Assembly (NCBI GenBank): GCA_036675505.1 | Contig: JAKFEW010000047.1 | Coordinates: 23,545 to 87,544 of the forward strand | From: JAKFEW01 sp036675505 | GTDB lineage: Bacteria; Cyanobacteriota; Sericytochromatia; S15B-MN24; JAQBPE01 | DNA length: 64,000 bases | Reading direction: 5' to 3' | Shown: in pieces, positions 23,573 through 33,189 of the stretch | Layout of the letters: each line of letters begins with the position of its first letter | Numbering within the stretch: the stretch's first letter is position 1 | Made by a program: the position numbers and the translations under genes | Notes under the pieces: generated by a model | Databases searched by the model: none | What the model was told of the DNA's origin: nothing | The model's input: the letters and a program-made list of their open reading frames with translations, nothing else

Positions 23573-23830
23573 CCGGCAGGGCGTAACGAGCCGAGTTGGT
23601 CCGCATGTTCAAGATGCCCGTCTCGTGGCGATGTTCCGGCACGTTCTGGCCGATCGACCAGGGGCCGTACTCGTCCGCGTAGGCCAGGTGCGAGAACAAC
23701 GTGTAGCCAAGGTCGGTAGAGCCCGCACGAGCAACGCGAACCCCGAGAGGGCAGCCGCCAACGCGCCTCGCGTGATCCGGTCCGCCGGTCCGCCGGTCCG
23801 CCAACTCGATCAGATCGGACCATTTTTCCG
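23562..23830 (-). pseudogene. unrecognised gene fragment
   Basis: A minus-strand frame ending at 23562 reads LGYTLFSHLAYADEYGPWSI, then GQNVPEHRHETGILNMRTNS, which looks like natural protein, but the part before it is low-quality and the frame runs into the promoter region of the next gene. It overlaps the preceding lipoprotein by 11 bases. No family is recognised. Probably a remnant; a chance open frame is possible. Confidence 0.3.
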
Positions 23831-23934
23831 GAGCGTGTGTCAATAATGGCTGGAGATCCAGTCGTGGAGCCGATTTTATTGAATCCGGCATTCGCGTTAT
23901 AGTGGCGCCCTTCGACAAAGGGGGTGACCAGATG

Positions 23935-24885
23935 AACGCCTACGTGCTCGGTTTTCGGGAAATCGACAAGACGAGCGCCACAGTGGTTGGGGGTAAAGGC
24001 GCCAACCTGGCCGAGATTTCCAGGCTTGAAGGGATATGCGTGCCAGATGGCTTTTGTGTTTCGGTGGAGGCCTTCAAACGGGTCTTCGGGGCATCCTCGG
24101 CGGTAGTTGGGCTGCTCGACCGGTTGTCGCGCTTGACCATGACAGACCGGAATGAACTCAGGGAGCTTTGCGGCGAGATCCGCCGGGTCATCGAGGGGAT
24201 CGCCATTCCTGGCGAAATCGAGGCCGCGATCACCCGCCATCTCGCCAGGCTTGGTGCGGAGAATGCCTATGCCGTCCGCTCCAGCGCAACCGCAGAGGAT
24301 TCGCCGACGGCCTCTTTTGCGGGCCAGCAGGATACCTACCTGAACGTGATCGGCAAGGAAGCCGTCCTTGCGCATATCAGCAAGTGCTGGGCTTCGCTGT
24401 TCACGGAACGCGCGGTCGTCTACCGCCTTCAAAACGGCTTCGACCACCGCGACGTTCACCTGGCCGTGGTCGTCCAGCGGATGATCTCGGCGCAGGCGGC
24501 CGGCGTCTTGTTCACGGCCGATCCCCTCACGTCCGACAGGAAGGTGGCGTCCATCGATGCCGGCTTCGGGCTCGGTGAAGACATGGTCGCCGGCCTGGTG
24601 AATGTGGACGCCTACAAGGTGCGTGACGGCGAGGTCATCGCCAAGAAGGTCGCCACCGACACGCCCGCGCTGACGGATGGGCAGATCCGCCGGCTCGAGC
24701 ACATCGGCCGGAAGCTCGAGGCGCACTTCGGCTGCCCCCAGGACATCGAGTGGTGCCTGGCCGACGACACGCTCCACCTCGTCCAGAGCCGGCCCATCAC
24801 CACCTTGTTTCCCATCCCCGAGGCCAGCGATGGGCAACGCATTCGCGTGGATGGTACCGAAGGGTATGTCGAAATCCTTGCCTGA
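23935..24885 (+). pseudogene. rph: rifampicin phosphotransferase, truncated to the ATP-binding domain
   Basis: 316 residues from ATG 23935 (AGGGGG seven bases upstream). The start (YVLGFREIDKTSATVVGGKG, ANLAEIS..EGICVPDGFCV) and AVRSSATAEDSPTASFAGQQ are the ATP-grasp domain of PPDK-like enzymes and match rifamycin-inactivating phosphotransferase (Rph) closely, as does FLHRDVH-like FDHRDVHLAVVVQRM and the end QDIEWCLADDT/VQSRPITTLFPIPEA. Full Rph is about 870 residues: ATP-binding, rifampicin-binding and swivelling His domains. Here the frame stops just after the ATP-binding domain, so the phosphoryl-transfer His is absent. No continuation is seen in the 200 bases after it. Base composition is somewhat lower in GC than its neighbours, which suggests acquisition. 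Confidence 0.85.
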
Positions 24886-25092
24886 ATGGAATGTGGCCGC
24901 CTCACCAGGGCACGATCTACGAGTTCACGACCGACGGCGCGCGTGCAGCTGGACGACGCGTCTTTCGCCGGCAACCTGCGGTGTCGCTGCTGTAGTTCAG
25001 CCCGACTGGTAAGGACGGGCTTGACGCTCGACTGCGGCGACCGCCAGGCGGCGCAGAGCGAAGTCTCGAAGCTCTGCTGAGGGTAGTTCCGC

Positions 25093-26442
25093 TCACAGCG
25101 GACAGCCGAAGGCGGCGGCGACGTCCGCGCCCGCGCGGATCGCGTCCTCATGGAAGCCGTTGCCGAAGTAGCTGCCGCAGAAGTAGGTGCGCCGCCCGCC
25201 GTTCGCCGCGGCCAGGGCGGCGCGCGAGGCCACCGCGGCGGGCCCGTAGCACGGGTGGGTGAAGCGGAACGTGCGCAGCACGCGGGCCGGGTCGATCGCC
25301 CGGCGCGCGTTGAGCGTCAGGAAGTACTGTTCGGCGGTGTCGCGGTGCCCCTGGAGCCGGTTCAGGTGGTAGGTCAGCGAGGGCGCCCCGGCGGCGTCCG
25401 CCTCGCCGCAGTAGTTCCATGAGGCCCACACCGCCCGGTTCTCGGGCATGACCCCTGCATCGGTGTGGAGCACGGCTTCGTTGGCCTGGTAGCGCCACGC
25501 GCCCAGCCACGCGGCCTCGTCGGGCGACGGGTCCGCCAGGAGCGCGAGCGCCTGGTCGGCGTGGGTCGCCACGACCACGTGATCGAAGGCCGCCGTCGAG
25601 CCGTCCGCGAGCGTCAGCCGCACCCCGTCCTCCCCGCGCGCGACGTGCGCCACGCCGGTGCCAAGGCGCAGCGCGCCACGGAGCTCGCGGGCGATGGCGT
25701 CGACGTACGTGCGGGCGCCGCCCTCCAGGTAGAGCCACTGCGGGCCGGCCTCGACGCTGAGCAGGCCGTGGTTGCGGAAGAACCCCAGCACGAAGGCCGC
25801 CGGCGCCGCCGGGAGGTCGGCGGGCGACGCCGACCAGATCGCCGCGCCCATGGGCACGAGGTAGTCGCGCAGCAGCCCTTCGGAGAGCCCGAGCGAGCGG
25901 ACGTAGTCGCCGAGGCTGGCATCGCCGAGGGCGCCGGCCTCCAGGTCGCGCGAGGCGCGGCGGAACAGCCGCAGGACGTCGCCCATCATCGGCACGAGCC
26001 CGCTTTGGGCGGCCGCGGCACCCCCCGGCACGAGGTTGAGCCGCTGGGCGAACGCGCCCGCCGGATCCCAGTTGAGGGCGTACTGCACGGCCCCGTCCGC
26101 CGAGGTGTAGCCGAAGGACATCTCGCTGGGGCTGATCACCATGCCGCCGAGGCGCTCGAGCAAGCGGTGCATGTGCGGGTAGTTCCGGTCGTTGAAGACC
26201 ATGAAGCCGACGTCCAGCGCGGTGCCTGCGTCCGGCCCGTCCGGGACGACGAAGGTGTGGGCGTGGCCCCCCGCGAAGGGCGCGGCCTCGAAGAGCGTCA
26301 CCGTATGCCGCTCCCGCATCAAGTACGCGGCCGTGAGGCCCGCCGCACCGGCGCCCACGATGGCCACGCGGGCGCCAGGGGCGATGGGGCCCACCGGACC
26401 GAGGGCGCTCGCGTCGGCGCGTTGCTCCTCGACCTCGTCCAT
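25093..26442 (-). CDS. FAD/NAD(P)-binding oxidoreductase (COG2907-like)
   Basis: 449 residues from ATG 26442 (AGGGAG four bases upstream; a GTG at 26466 is possible). N-terminal dinucleotide fold VAIVGAGAAGLTAAYLM, then the acidic strand end LFEAAPFAGGHAHT (GG motif) and the amine-oxidase pattern DVGFMVFNDRNYPHMHRLLE. ATHADQALALL lies in the middle, and FCGSYFGNGFHEDAI near the C terminus is the FAD-contacting segment. The set fits the 'predicted NAD/FAD-binding protein' group often encoded beside cyclopropane-fatty-acid synthases, in lipid-modification clusters; here no such synthase adjoins it. Substrate unknown. Confidence 0.88.
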   Translation of the reverse strand: MDEVEEQRADASALGPVGPIAPGARVAIVGAGAAGLTAAYLMRERHTVTLFEAAPFAGGHAHTFVVPDGPDAGTALDVGFMVFNDRNYPHMHRLLERLGGMVISPSEMSFGYTSADGAVQYALNWDPAGAFAQRLNLVPGGAAAAQSGLVPMMGDVLRLFRRASRDLEAGALGDASLGDYVRSLGLSEGLLRDYLVPMGAAIWSASPADLPAAPAAFVLGFFRNHGLLSVEAGPQWLYLEGGARTYVDAIARELRGALRLGTGVAHVARGEDGVRLTLADGSTAAFDHVVVATHADQALALLADPSPDEAAWLGAWRYQANEAVLHTDAGVMPENRAVWASWNYCGEADAAGAPSLTYHLNRLQGHRDTAEQYFLTLNARRAIDPARVLRTFRFTHPCYGPAAVASRAALAAANGGRRTYFCGSYFGNGFHEDAIRAGADVAAAFGCPL

Positions 26443-26605
26443 GGGGCTCCCTGTCTTTTTCGACACCTCCCAGCGGGTTACATCTTAGTCGAGCCAGCGT
26501 CCGCCGTACAACCGAATGTCGAGGGCCGCCGGTTTGGAAATGTTATGATGTCCCGTCAGATTTTGCAGGCCGTAAATGCCATTTCCCGAGCCAGGAGCTT
26601 ATGCC

Positions 26606-27256
26606 ATGCGCCGTTTTGCCATCCCTGTCGCCATGATCGCGCTCGCCGCCGGATGTGGCCCTACCGGCGTCCCGTCGCCCGGCGCTTCGCCGTCGTCCCC
26701 TTCGCCGGCGCCCAGCGCGTCCGGCAAGGCCTCCGCGGCGCCCGGTGCGTCGGCCTCGACGGTGGCAACGCCGACGCCGGCCCCCACCGCAGTGCCGGTT
26801 ACGCTCAAGCTGACCATCGACGGCAAGCCGGCCCAAGTCGAACCGCTCGCCTACTTGCTGCCCGTGGTCGTCACGGGCAACACCTCGTTCTTCTGGAACG
26901 TCGGCACCTTCGCCAAGAGCGGCGAAGCGAACATCGGCCAGGGCTACGGCATCCTGAAAGAGGGCGAGGGGAACGTGACGCTGCACATGAAGTACGTCGG
27001 CGAGTCGACCGGCGCCGCGGCGCTGCGCACGATGACGGACGCGGAGTTCAAGTCGGGCGTGAACATGACCTACAAGGAAGGCCCCAAGACCTTGACCTGG
27101 TACGCGAACGCGCAAAACTACTCGACCGGATCGTTGACGGTCGAGGGGGGTGTCGTGACCTTCAAGCTGACCGCCACGATCGCGGGTGACGCGAAGGCCA
27201 ACGACGGGACCACGCGGAAGTTCGACATCGAGATCGTCGGGTTGCCCAAGCCCTAG
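26606..27256 (+). CDS. lipoprotein with Pro/Ser linker, unknown function
   Basis: 216 residues from ATG 26606 (AGGAG eight bases upstream). Lipobox LAAGC (Cys17). A 50-residue Pro/Ser/Ala linker (SPSSPSPAPSASGKAS) leads to a single beta-rich domain: VTLKLTIDGKPAQVEPLAYL, NTSFFWNVGTFAKSG, TLTWYANAQNYSTGSLTVEG and FKLTATIAGDAKAN. The pattern resembles a small immunoglobulin-like or lipocalin-like sandwich with acidic surface. It is convergent with the efflux operon: its TAG is adjacent to the stop of the outer-membrane channel gene. Probably periplasm-facing or surface-exposed. Confidence 0.78.
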   Translation: MRRFAIPVAMIALAAGCGPTGVPSPGASPSSPSPAPSASGKASAAPGASASTVATPTPAPTAVPVTLKLTIDGKPAQVEPLAYLLPVVVTGNTSFFWNVGTFAKSGEANIGQGYGILKEGEGNVTLHMKYVGESTGAAALRTMTDAEFKSGVNMTYKEGPKTLTWYANAQNYSTGSLTVEGGVVTFKLTATIAGDAKANDGTTRKFDIEIVGLPKP

Positions 27257-28714
27257 CTAGCCTCCAGCGACGCCCCTTCGCCATCCCCCGCCCAGGGCCT
27301 GGTAGAGGTTGACCACGGCCTGTTGCAGCAGCTTCCGGCGCTCGATCACCTCCATCTCGGCCTCCAGCAGGTCGCGCCGGACCAGCAGGACCTCGACGTA
27401 GTCCGCGCGCGCCGCCTTGAAGAGCACGGTCGACATCTCGACGGACCGCTTCAGCTTCTCCACCTGCTTCACCCGCAAGGCGTAGCCGGCCTGGACGTTC
27501 TCGAGGTTCGCGAGCTGGTTCGTGACGTCCGTGAACGCCTGCAGCACCGCCCGCTCGTAGCCGATCACCGCCGACACCTGGCGCGCGTCGGCCGAGCGGT
27601 ACTCGGCCTCGATCGCCGCCCGGTTCAGCACCGGCGCGATCAGGTTGCCGCCCAGTGCTGCCGCCAACGACTCCGGGATCGCCAGCAGGTGCGCAGGGTT
27701 GAAGGCCTTGAAGCCGGCTTTCGCGTCGATGGTCAGCGCCGGGAAGAAGGCCGCGCGCGCGGCCGCCACCTCCAGCTTCGCCGCGCCCAGCGCCAGCTCG
27801 GCTTGCCGCACGTCCGGCCGGTTCGCGAGCAGCGCCGACGGCACGCCGGCGCGCAGCAGCGGCGGCAGGGGGGCGTCGAGCTCGCGCACCTGCCGCGCGA
27901 CGGCCTGCGGGTAGCGGCCCACCAGGAAGTTGATGCGGTTCTGGACCTGCACCTGCTCTTGCTCGAACTCCGGGCGCAGCGAGCGATTCTTGAGCACCTC
28001 GGCTTCGAAGCGCTGCACGGCGAGCTCCGTCACGCGCGCGGCCTGCTTCTCGATCTTGATCAGCGCCAGCGCCCGGGCCTGGATCGCGATGTTGCGGTCC
28101 AGCACCGCGAACTTCGCGTCGAGCGCCAGGAGGTCGTAGTACGACCGCGCGATCTCCGCAACCAGCTGCGTCACGACGAAGTTCCGGCCCTCGAGGCCGG
28201 CCGCGTAGCGCGCGTCCGCCGCCGCGGCGTCGGCGCGCAGCTTGCCCCAGACGTCGACCTCCCACGAGGCCACGAGCCCGAAGCCGAAGTCGCCGAGCGG
28301 GTTCGACAGCTCATGCGCCTCGTCGCTCGTGCCCTGGCTGGTGTACCTCCCGACCCGGTCGGCCCCGAGGCCCGCGTCCGCGCGCACCTTGGGCCGGTAC
28401 TCGCCGTGCTTCGCGGAGGCTTCGTTCTGGAGGATCACCAGCTCCTGGATGCGGAGGTTCAGCTCCTGGTTCTTGCCCAGCGCCTCATCGATCAGCGTGC
28501 GCAGCGCCGGGCTCGGGAAGACGTCGCGCCAGCTGCGGGTGGCGAGCCCTTCACCCATGGCCGCCGAGGGCTGGGGCGCGGGGTAAGAGGCCGGCAACTG
28601 GGCGGCAGGCTCCGCCTCGCGGTTGCGCACCAGCGCCGGGACGCAGGCGGTCGCGAGCAGGCACGCTGCCGCCAGTACGGCCAGGGCGGCGGCGCGGCGT
28701 AGCTTACGCGGCAT
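27257..28714 (-). CDS. efflux outer-membrane channel lipoprotein (TolC/OprM, NodT family)
   Basis: 485 residues. Lipobox ATAC (MPRKLRRAAALAVLAAACLL..ATAC, Cys24). Two OEP domains: the first with WRDVFPSPALRTLIDEAL and NQELNLRIQELVILQNEAS, the inner-barrel strand ASWEVDVWGKLRADAAAADA, and a second repeat with PSALLANRPDVRQAELALGA, all hallmark NodT/OprM segments. The channel joins the RND pump and adaptor to export drugs or other small molecules across the outer membrane. Its start overlaps the pump gene by 11 bases; it is the last gene of the operon adaptor-pump-channel. Confidence 0.95.
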   Translation of the reverse strand: MPRKLRRAAALAVLAAACLLATACVPALVRNREAEPAAQLPASYPAPQPSAAMGEGLATRSWRDVFPSPALRTLIDEALGKNQELNLRIQELVILQNEASAKHGEYRPKVRADAGLGADRVGRYTSQGTSDEAHELSNPLGDFGFGLVASWEVDVWGKLRADAAAADARYAAGLEGRNFVVTQLVAEIARSYYDLLALDAKFAVLDRNIAIQARALALIKIEKQAARVTELAVQRFEAEVLKNRSLRPEFEQEQVQVQNRINFLVGRYPQAVARQVRELDAPLPPLLRAGVPSALLANRPDVRQAELALGAAKLEVAAARAAFFPALTIDAKAGFKAFNPAHLLAIPESLAAALGGNLIAPVLNRAAIEAEYRSADARQVSAVIGYERAVLQAFTDVTNQLANLENVQAGYALRVKQVEKLKRSVEMSTVLFKAARADYVEVLLVRRDLLEAEMEVIERRKLLQQAVVNLYQALGGGWRRGVAGG

Positions 28715-31700
28715 GCACGAGCACCTCGGTCACGGGCTCTTCATCCTCGTCGCTGACGAGCTTCTTGCGCTCCGCCAGGCTGCCGAAGATGTAGTAGAGG
28801 CCGGGGATGAGGATCGCCCCGATGATGGTGCCAAGCACCATCCCGCCCAGGGCCGAGGAGCCGATCGTGCGGTTGCCGATGGCGCCCGGGCCGGTCGCGA
28901 CGACCAGCGGCAGCAGGCCCGCGATGAAGGCCAGCGAGGTCATCAGGATCGGGCGGAAGCGGACCCTGGCGCCTTCGATCGCCGCCTCGGCGACCGACAG
29001 GCCCTGGTGGTGCTTCTGGACGGCGAACTCGACGATCAGGACGGCGTTCTTGCCGAGCAGGCCGATCAGCATGATCACGCCGATCTGCGCGTAGACGTCG
29101 TTGGCGAGTCCCATGTACTTGAGCAACGCGTACGACCCGAGCACCCCGGGCGGCAACGAGAGGATCACGGCGAACGGCAGCAAGAAGCTCTCGTACTGGC
29201 CCGCGAGCACCAGGTAGACGAAGCCGACCACGACCAGCATCAGGACGATCGACTCGTTGCCCTTCTGCGCCTCCTGGAACGACAAGCCTTCCCAGCCGAT
29301 GCCGTAGCCGCGCGGCAGGGTCGTAGCTGCCACCTCCTTGACCGCGGCGATCGCGTCGCCGCTGGAGTAGCCCTTGGCGGCATCGCCGCGGATGGTCGCC
29401 GCGTTGTACAAGTTGTAGCGCGTGACCTCGTTCGGGCCGACCGTCTTGCGCAGCTTCATGAACGCGGCGTAGGGCACCATGTCGCCGCGATCGTTCTTGA
29501 CGAAGTAGTTCATGAGGTCCGACGGCACGCGCCGGAACTCCGGCGAGGCCTGCACGTACACCTTGAAGAAGTTGCTGAACCGGATGAAGCCTTGCTCGTA
29601 GGTCGAGCCGATCAGGATGTCCAGGTTCTCCATCAGGTCCTTGATCGTCAAGCCCTTCTGCATCGCCGCCTCGTTGTCGATTTGCAGCTCGTACTGCGGG
29701 TAGTTGGCGGCGTAAAAGGAGAACAGGCCGGTCAGCTCCTGGCGCTTGCCCAGGTTCGCCATGAACTCCTTGTTGACCTCGTCGAACGAGAAGTAGTCGC
29801 CGGTGTTGGTCTTGTCGAGCAGGCGCAGCGAGAAGCCGCCCGCCTCGCCGTAGCCCGGCACCGCGGGGGGCTCGAAGAACTCGATGTTCGCGCCGAGGCC
29901 CCTGGATTTCTCCTCGAGCTCCTCGATGATCTGGCGGATGCCCTGCTTGCGCTCGGACCAGTCCGTGAGGTCGATCATGCAGGTGCCGGCGTTCGAGCCG
30001 CGGCCCTCCGTGAGCACCTCGTAGCCGGCCAACGAGGTGACCGAGGCGACGCCCTCGACCTTCTTCGCGATCACCTGGAGCTGGCGCGAGACGTCGTTGG
30101 TCTGCTCGAGCGTCGTGCCCGGCGGCGTCTGGATGATGCCGTAGATCATGCCCTGGTCCTCGCTCGGCACGAAGCCGTCGGGCAGGACACGGCCCAGGTA
30201 GACGGTGCCGGCCACGGCGATCGCCAGCATGCCGACCGTGAGCACGCGCCTGGTCACGATCCGCCGCAGCAGCGCGACGTACAGGTCCGTGAGGCGCTCG
30301 AAGCTGCGGTTGAACCAGCCGAGGAACAGGCTGAGCGGCGTGCGCCGCCTCGCCCGCCCATGGAGCGGGCGCAGGATCATGGCGCACAGGACCGGCGTGA
30401 GCGTGAGCGCCACGATGCCGGAGAGGATGATCGACGAGGCCATCGTGAGCGAGAACTGGCGGTAGAACTCGCCGATCGGCCCGTCGATGAAGCACAGCGG
30501 CACGAACACGGCCGTCATGACGAGCGTGATGGCGACGATGGCGCCACTGATCTCGCCTAGCACCATCTTCACGGCGTCGGCCGGCGAGACGTACGCCTGC
30601 TCCATCTTCGCATGCACCGCCTCGACCACGACGATCGCGTTGTCGACGACGATGCCGATCGCGAGCACCAGGGCGAAGAGCGTGATCAGGTTGATCGTGG
30701 CGCCGAAGCCGCGCATCACCGTGAAGGCGCCGATCAGCGACACCGGCACGGCCAGGGTCGGGATCAAGGTCGATCGCCAGTCGCCCAGGAAGATGAAGAC
30801 GACGAGCGCCACCAGCACGAAGGCCTCGCCCAGCGTGTGCAGCACCTGCGCGATCGAAGCGTCGAGGAAGCGCGAGACGTCGTAGCTGAGCTCGAAGTCC
30901 ATCCCCGGCGGGAAGGATTCCTTCCGCAACTCCTCGAGCTTCGCCTTGACGTCCTGGATCACCTGGCGCGCGTTGCTGCCGTAGGACTGCTTGAGCACGA
31001 TCGAGGCGGACGGGTGGCCGTCGATGTTCGAGTAGATGTCGAAGAACTCGCTGCCGAGCTCGACCTTCGCGAGATCCTTGAGCCGCAAGAACTCGCCGTT
31101 GGGGTTGGCGCGGACGATGATGTTCTCGTACTCCTCGGGCTTGTTGTAGCGCCCCTTGTACGTCAGGCAGTATTCGGTCGCGTTGGACGTCATGCCCGTC
31201 GCCTGGCCCAGCCGGCCCGGCCGGCCGATCACGCTCTGCTCCTCCAGCGCCTTCATGACTTCGTTGGTCGCGACGTTGTAGGCGCGCATGCGGTCGGGGT
31301 TCAGCCAGACGCGCATGGCGTAGGTGCGCGAGCCGAGGATGCGGGTCTGGGCGATGCCTGGGACGCGGCTCAGCTCGGGCAGCAAATTCACGCTGGCGAA
31401 GTTGAACAGGAACTTCTGGTCGGCGGCCTTGTCCTTGCTGTACAAGTTGATGTTCATCAACATGCTCGGCCGCACCGGGTTGACGATCACGCCTTCGAGC
31501 TGGACGAGCGGCGGCAGCTTGTTGGCGACCTGGTCCACGCGGTTCTTGACCTGGACCAGCGCGTCGTTCGGGTCGGTGCCCAGGTCGAAGATGACCTGAA
31601 TCGTCGCCTCGCCGGCGCTGGTCGCGTCGGACATGATGTAGCTCATGCCTGGCACGCCATTGATCGACCGCTCCAGGGTGATCAGCGACGACTGGATCAG

Positions 31701-31868
31701 CACGTCCGCGCTGGCGCCGGGGTAGGCCAGCGAGACCATGACGCGCGGCGGGGCGATCTCGGGGAACTGCGAGACCGGCAGCGCGCCGAGCGAGAGCAGG
31801 CCCACGAAGACGACCAGGACCGACAGGACGATCGCGAGGACCGGTCGGCGGAGGAACTTCTCAAACAC
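28704..31868 (-). CDS. RND efflux pump, HAE-1 family inner-membrane transporter
   Basis: 1054 residues, the usual AcrB/MexB length. Twelve-span layout with two large periplasmic loops. N-terminal FLRRPVLAIVLSVLVVFVGL and the porter motif SQFPEIAPPRVMVSLAYPGA. TM4 reads LAIGIVVDNAIVVVEAVHAK: in AcrB the pair is D407-D408, here Asp-Asn. The TM10 Lys (LLGKNAVLIVEFA) and the following Arg (RFRPILMTSLAFIAG) are present. The pump uses proton motive force to export substrates from the periplasm. Six bases separate it from the adaptor upstream. Multidrug specificity is a family inference. Confidence 0.97.
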   Translation of the reverse strand: MFEKFLRRPVLAIVLSVLVVFVGLLSLGALPVSQFPEIAPPRVMVSLAYPGASADVLIQSSLITLERSINGVPGMSYIMSDATSAGEATIQVIFDLGTDPNDALVQVKNRVDQVANKLPPLVQLEGVIVNPVRPSMLMNINLYSKDKAADQKFLFNFASVNLLPELSRVPGIAQTRILGSRTYAMRVWLNPDRMRAYNVATNEVMKALEEQSVIGRPGRLGQATGMTSNATEYCLTYKGRYNKPEEYENIIVRANPNGEFLRLKDLAKVELGSEFFDIYSNIDGHPSASIVLKQSYGSNARQVIQDVKAKLEELRKESFPPGMDFELSYDVSRFLDASIAQVLHTLGEAFVLVALVVFIFLGDWRSTLIPTLAVPVSLIGAFTVMRGFGATINLITLFALVLAIGIVVDNAIVVVEAVHAKMEQAYVSPADAVKMVLGEISGAIVAITLVMTAVFVPLCFIDGPIGEFYRQFSLTMASSIILSGIVALTLTPVLCAMILRPLHGRARRRTPLSLFLGWFNRSFERLTDLYVALLRRIVTRRVLTVGMLAIAVAGTVYLGRVLPDGFVPSEDQGMIYGIIQTPPGTTLEQTNDVSRQLQVIAKKVEGVASVTSLAGYEVLTEGRGSNAGTCMIDLTDWSERKQGIRQIIEELEEKSRGLGANIEFFEPPAVPGYGEAGGFSLRLLDKTNTGDYFSFDEVNKEFMANLGKRQELTGLFSFYAANYPQYELQIDNEAAMQKGLTIKDLMENLDILIGSTYEQGFIRFSNFFKVYVQASPEFRRVPSDLMNYFVKNDRGDMVPYAAFMKLRKTVGPNEVTRYNLYNAATIRGDAAKGYSSGDAIAAVKEVAATTLPRGYGIGWEGLSFQEAQKGNESIVLMLVVVGFVYLVLAGQYESFLLPFAVILSLPPGVLGSYALLKYMGLANDVYAQIGVIMLIGLLGKNAVLIVEFAVQKHHQGLSVAEAAIEGARVRFRPILMTSLAFIAGLLPLVVATGPGAIGNRTIGSSALGGMVLGTIIGAILIPGLYYIFGSLAERKKLVSDEDEEPVTEVLVHAA

Positions 31869-31874
31869 GGCGAA

Positions 31875-32957
31875 TCACTCCACGGGCACGTCGAGGTGCG
31901 CGAGCACCTCTTCGGGCTTCTGGTAGGCGGGCGCGATCTCGCTGCCGTCCTGCACCTTGCGCAGCCCCTCGAAGAGGATCCGGTCCTGCTCGCTCAGGCC
32001 GCTCGCGACCAGGAAGGTCTCGGTCGTCTCCGCCGCGGTCGTGATCAGGCGCGACCTGATGACGTTCTTCTCGTCCACGACGTAGACGTACTTCTTGTCG
32101 AGCACGTCGAAGGTCGCCTTCTTCGGGATGAGCAGGGCATCGTTGACCGGTAGCTTCATGAGCACCTTGCCGGTCTCGCCGTGCCTGAGCAGGCCCTCGG
32201 GGTTCGGGAAGGTCGCCCGGAAGGGGATGGTGCCGTTCTCGACGTTGAAGTCGGCGATGATCGTCTCGATTTTGCCGGGCCGGCTGTAGGTCTTGCCGTT
32301 CGCCATGAGGAGCTGCACCGCCGAGGGGTTCTGCTTCGACGACCGCGATTTGAGGTCGAGGTACTCGGCCTCCGAGACGTTGAAGTACACCCAAATCTTG
32401 CTGTTGTCGGACAGCGTGGTCAGCGTGTCGCCTTCGGCGAGCAGGCTGCCGCGCCGCACTTGCAGCTGGCCCATGATCCCGTCGAACGGGGCGCGGATCA
32501 GCGTGAAGTCCTTGTGTGCGTCGGCGAGCGAGAGCTCGGCCTTGGCCTTGTCGTAGTTGGCCTTGGCGAGCGCGAACTCGTTCGGCGATACGATCTGCTT
32601 GTCGGCGAGCATCTTCGCGTTCGCGAGCTCGACCCGCGCGCGCGCAAGCTCCGCCTTCGCCTTCTGGGCCTCGGCCTGGTAGATGAGGGGCTGGATCTGG
32701 AACATCTTGGCGCCGCGCCGGACCGCCTGGCCCTCGTCGACGAAGGTGTCCTGGAGGTAGCCCCGCTCGAGCGCACGGAGATCGACGTGCTGGATGGCGC
32801 GGATCCTCGCCACATACTCCTTCGTGAGCTCCGTCGATTTCCGCAGCGGGTGGGTGACGGGGAACTTCACAGGTTCCTCGGCGTGGTGGCCCTCGGAATG
32901 GCATCCCTGCACCCAGAGCGCAGCCAACGCGGTGGCGACAATGGCGAAGCGGTTCAA
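31875..32957 (-). CDS. RND efflux periplasmic adaptor lipoprotein (MFP)
   Basis: 360 residues. Lipobox VQGC (Cys19). The order is a barrel-sandwich half (LRALERGYLQDTFVDEGQAV), a helical hairpin (KAKAELARARVELANAKMLA), the second lipoyl half (DFTLIRAPFDGIMGQLQVRR GSLL), a beta-barrel (WVYFNVSEAEYLDL) and a membrane-proximal domain (LLIPKKATFDVLDKKYVYVV). This is the AcrA/MexA family plan. The adaptor links the pump to the outer-membrane channel. First gene of the efflux operon, divergent from the two-component genes at 33190. Confidence 0.96.
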   Translation of the reverse strand: MNRFAIVATALAALWVQGCHSEGHHAEEPVKFPVTHPLRKSTELTKEYVARIRAIQHVDLRALERGYLQDTFVDEGQAVRRGAKMFQIQPLIYQAEAQKAKAELARARVELANAKMLADKQIVSPNEFALAKANYDKAKAELSLADAHKDFTLIRAPFDGIMGQLQVRRGSLLAEGDTLTTLSDNSKIWVYFNVSEAEYLDLKSRSSKQNPSAVQLLMANGKTYSRPGKIETIIADFNVENGTIPFRATFPNPEGLLRHGETGKVLMKLPVNDALLIPKKATFDVLDKKYVYVVDEKNVIRSRLITTAAETTETFLVASGLSEQDRILFEGLRKVQDGSEIAPAYQKPEEVLAHLDVPVE

Positions 32958-33189
32958 TGGTTCCCTCTTTCACGCGAGCGCGATCTCTCGAACAGTCTGC
33001 ATCACGGCCCGGAGAGGAACCGAAGAGTACGACGAGAATTTGCAGAGAACGGGCAGGCGCCGCGCCGGGCCGCGCACAACCAGGCGACCCCGGATGATCG
33101 ACCCGACCTTGCCGCTGGTTCTCGCTGAACTCTAAGGATCCCGCGTTAGCCTCGGCGGAGGTCTTCCGACGAGGCCAGCACGGTGTACC
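32958..33189. promoter_or_regulatory. divergent promoter region between efflux operon and two-component system
   Basis: 232 bases without a gene between the adaptor start (minus strand) and the regulator start (plus strand). I cannot point to certain -35/-10 hexamers. Such shared spacers usually hold the regulator's binding sites. Confidence 0.4.

Noticed and set aside
23533..24837. Long minus-strand open frame across the rph fragment
   Set aside because: It is the shadow of the conserved ATP-grasp frame on the other strand; its sequence has no family features.
28623..32153. Long plus-strand open frames across the efflux genes
   Set aside because: They mirror the well-conserved pump and adaptor genes; high GC opens frames on the opposite strand.
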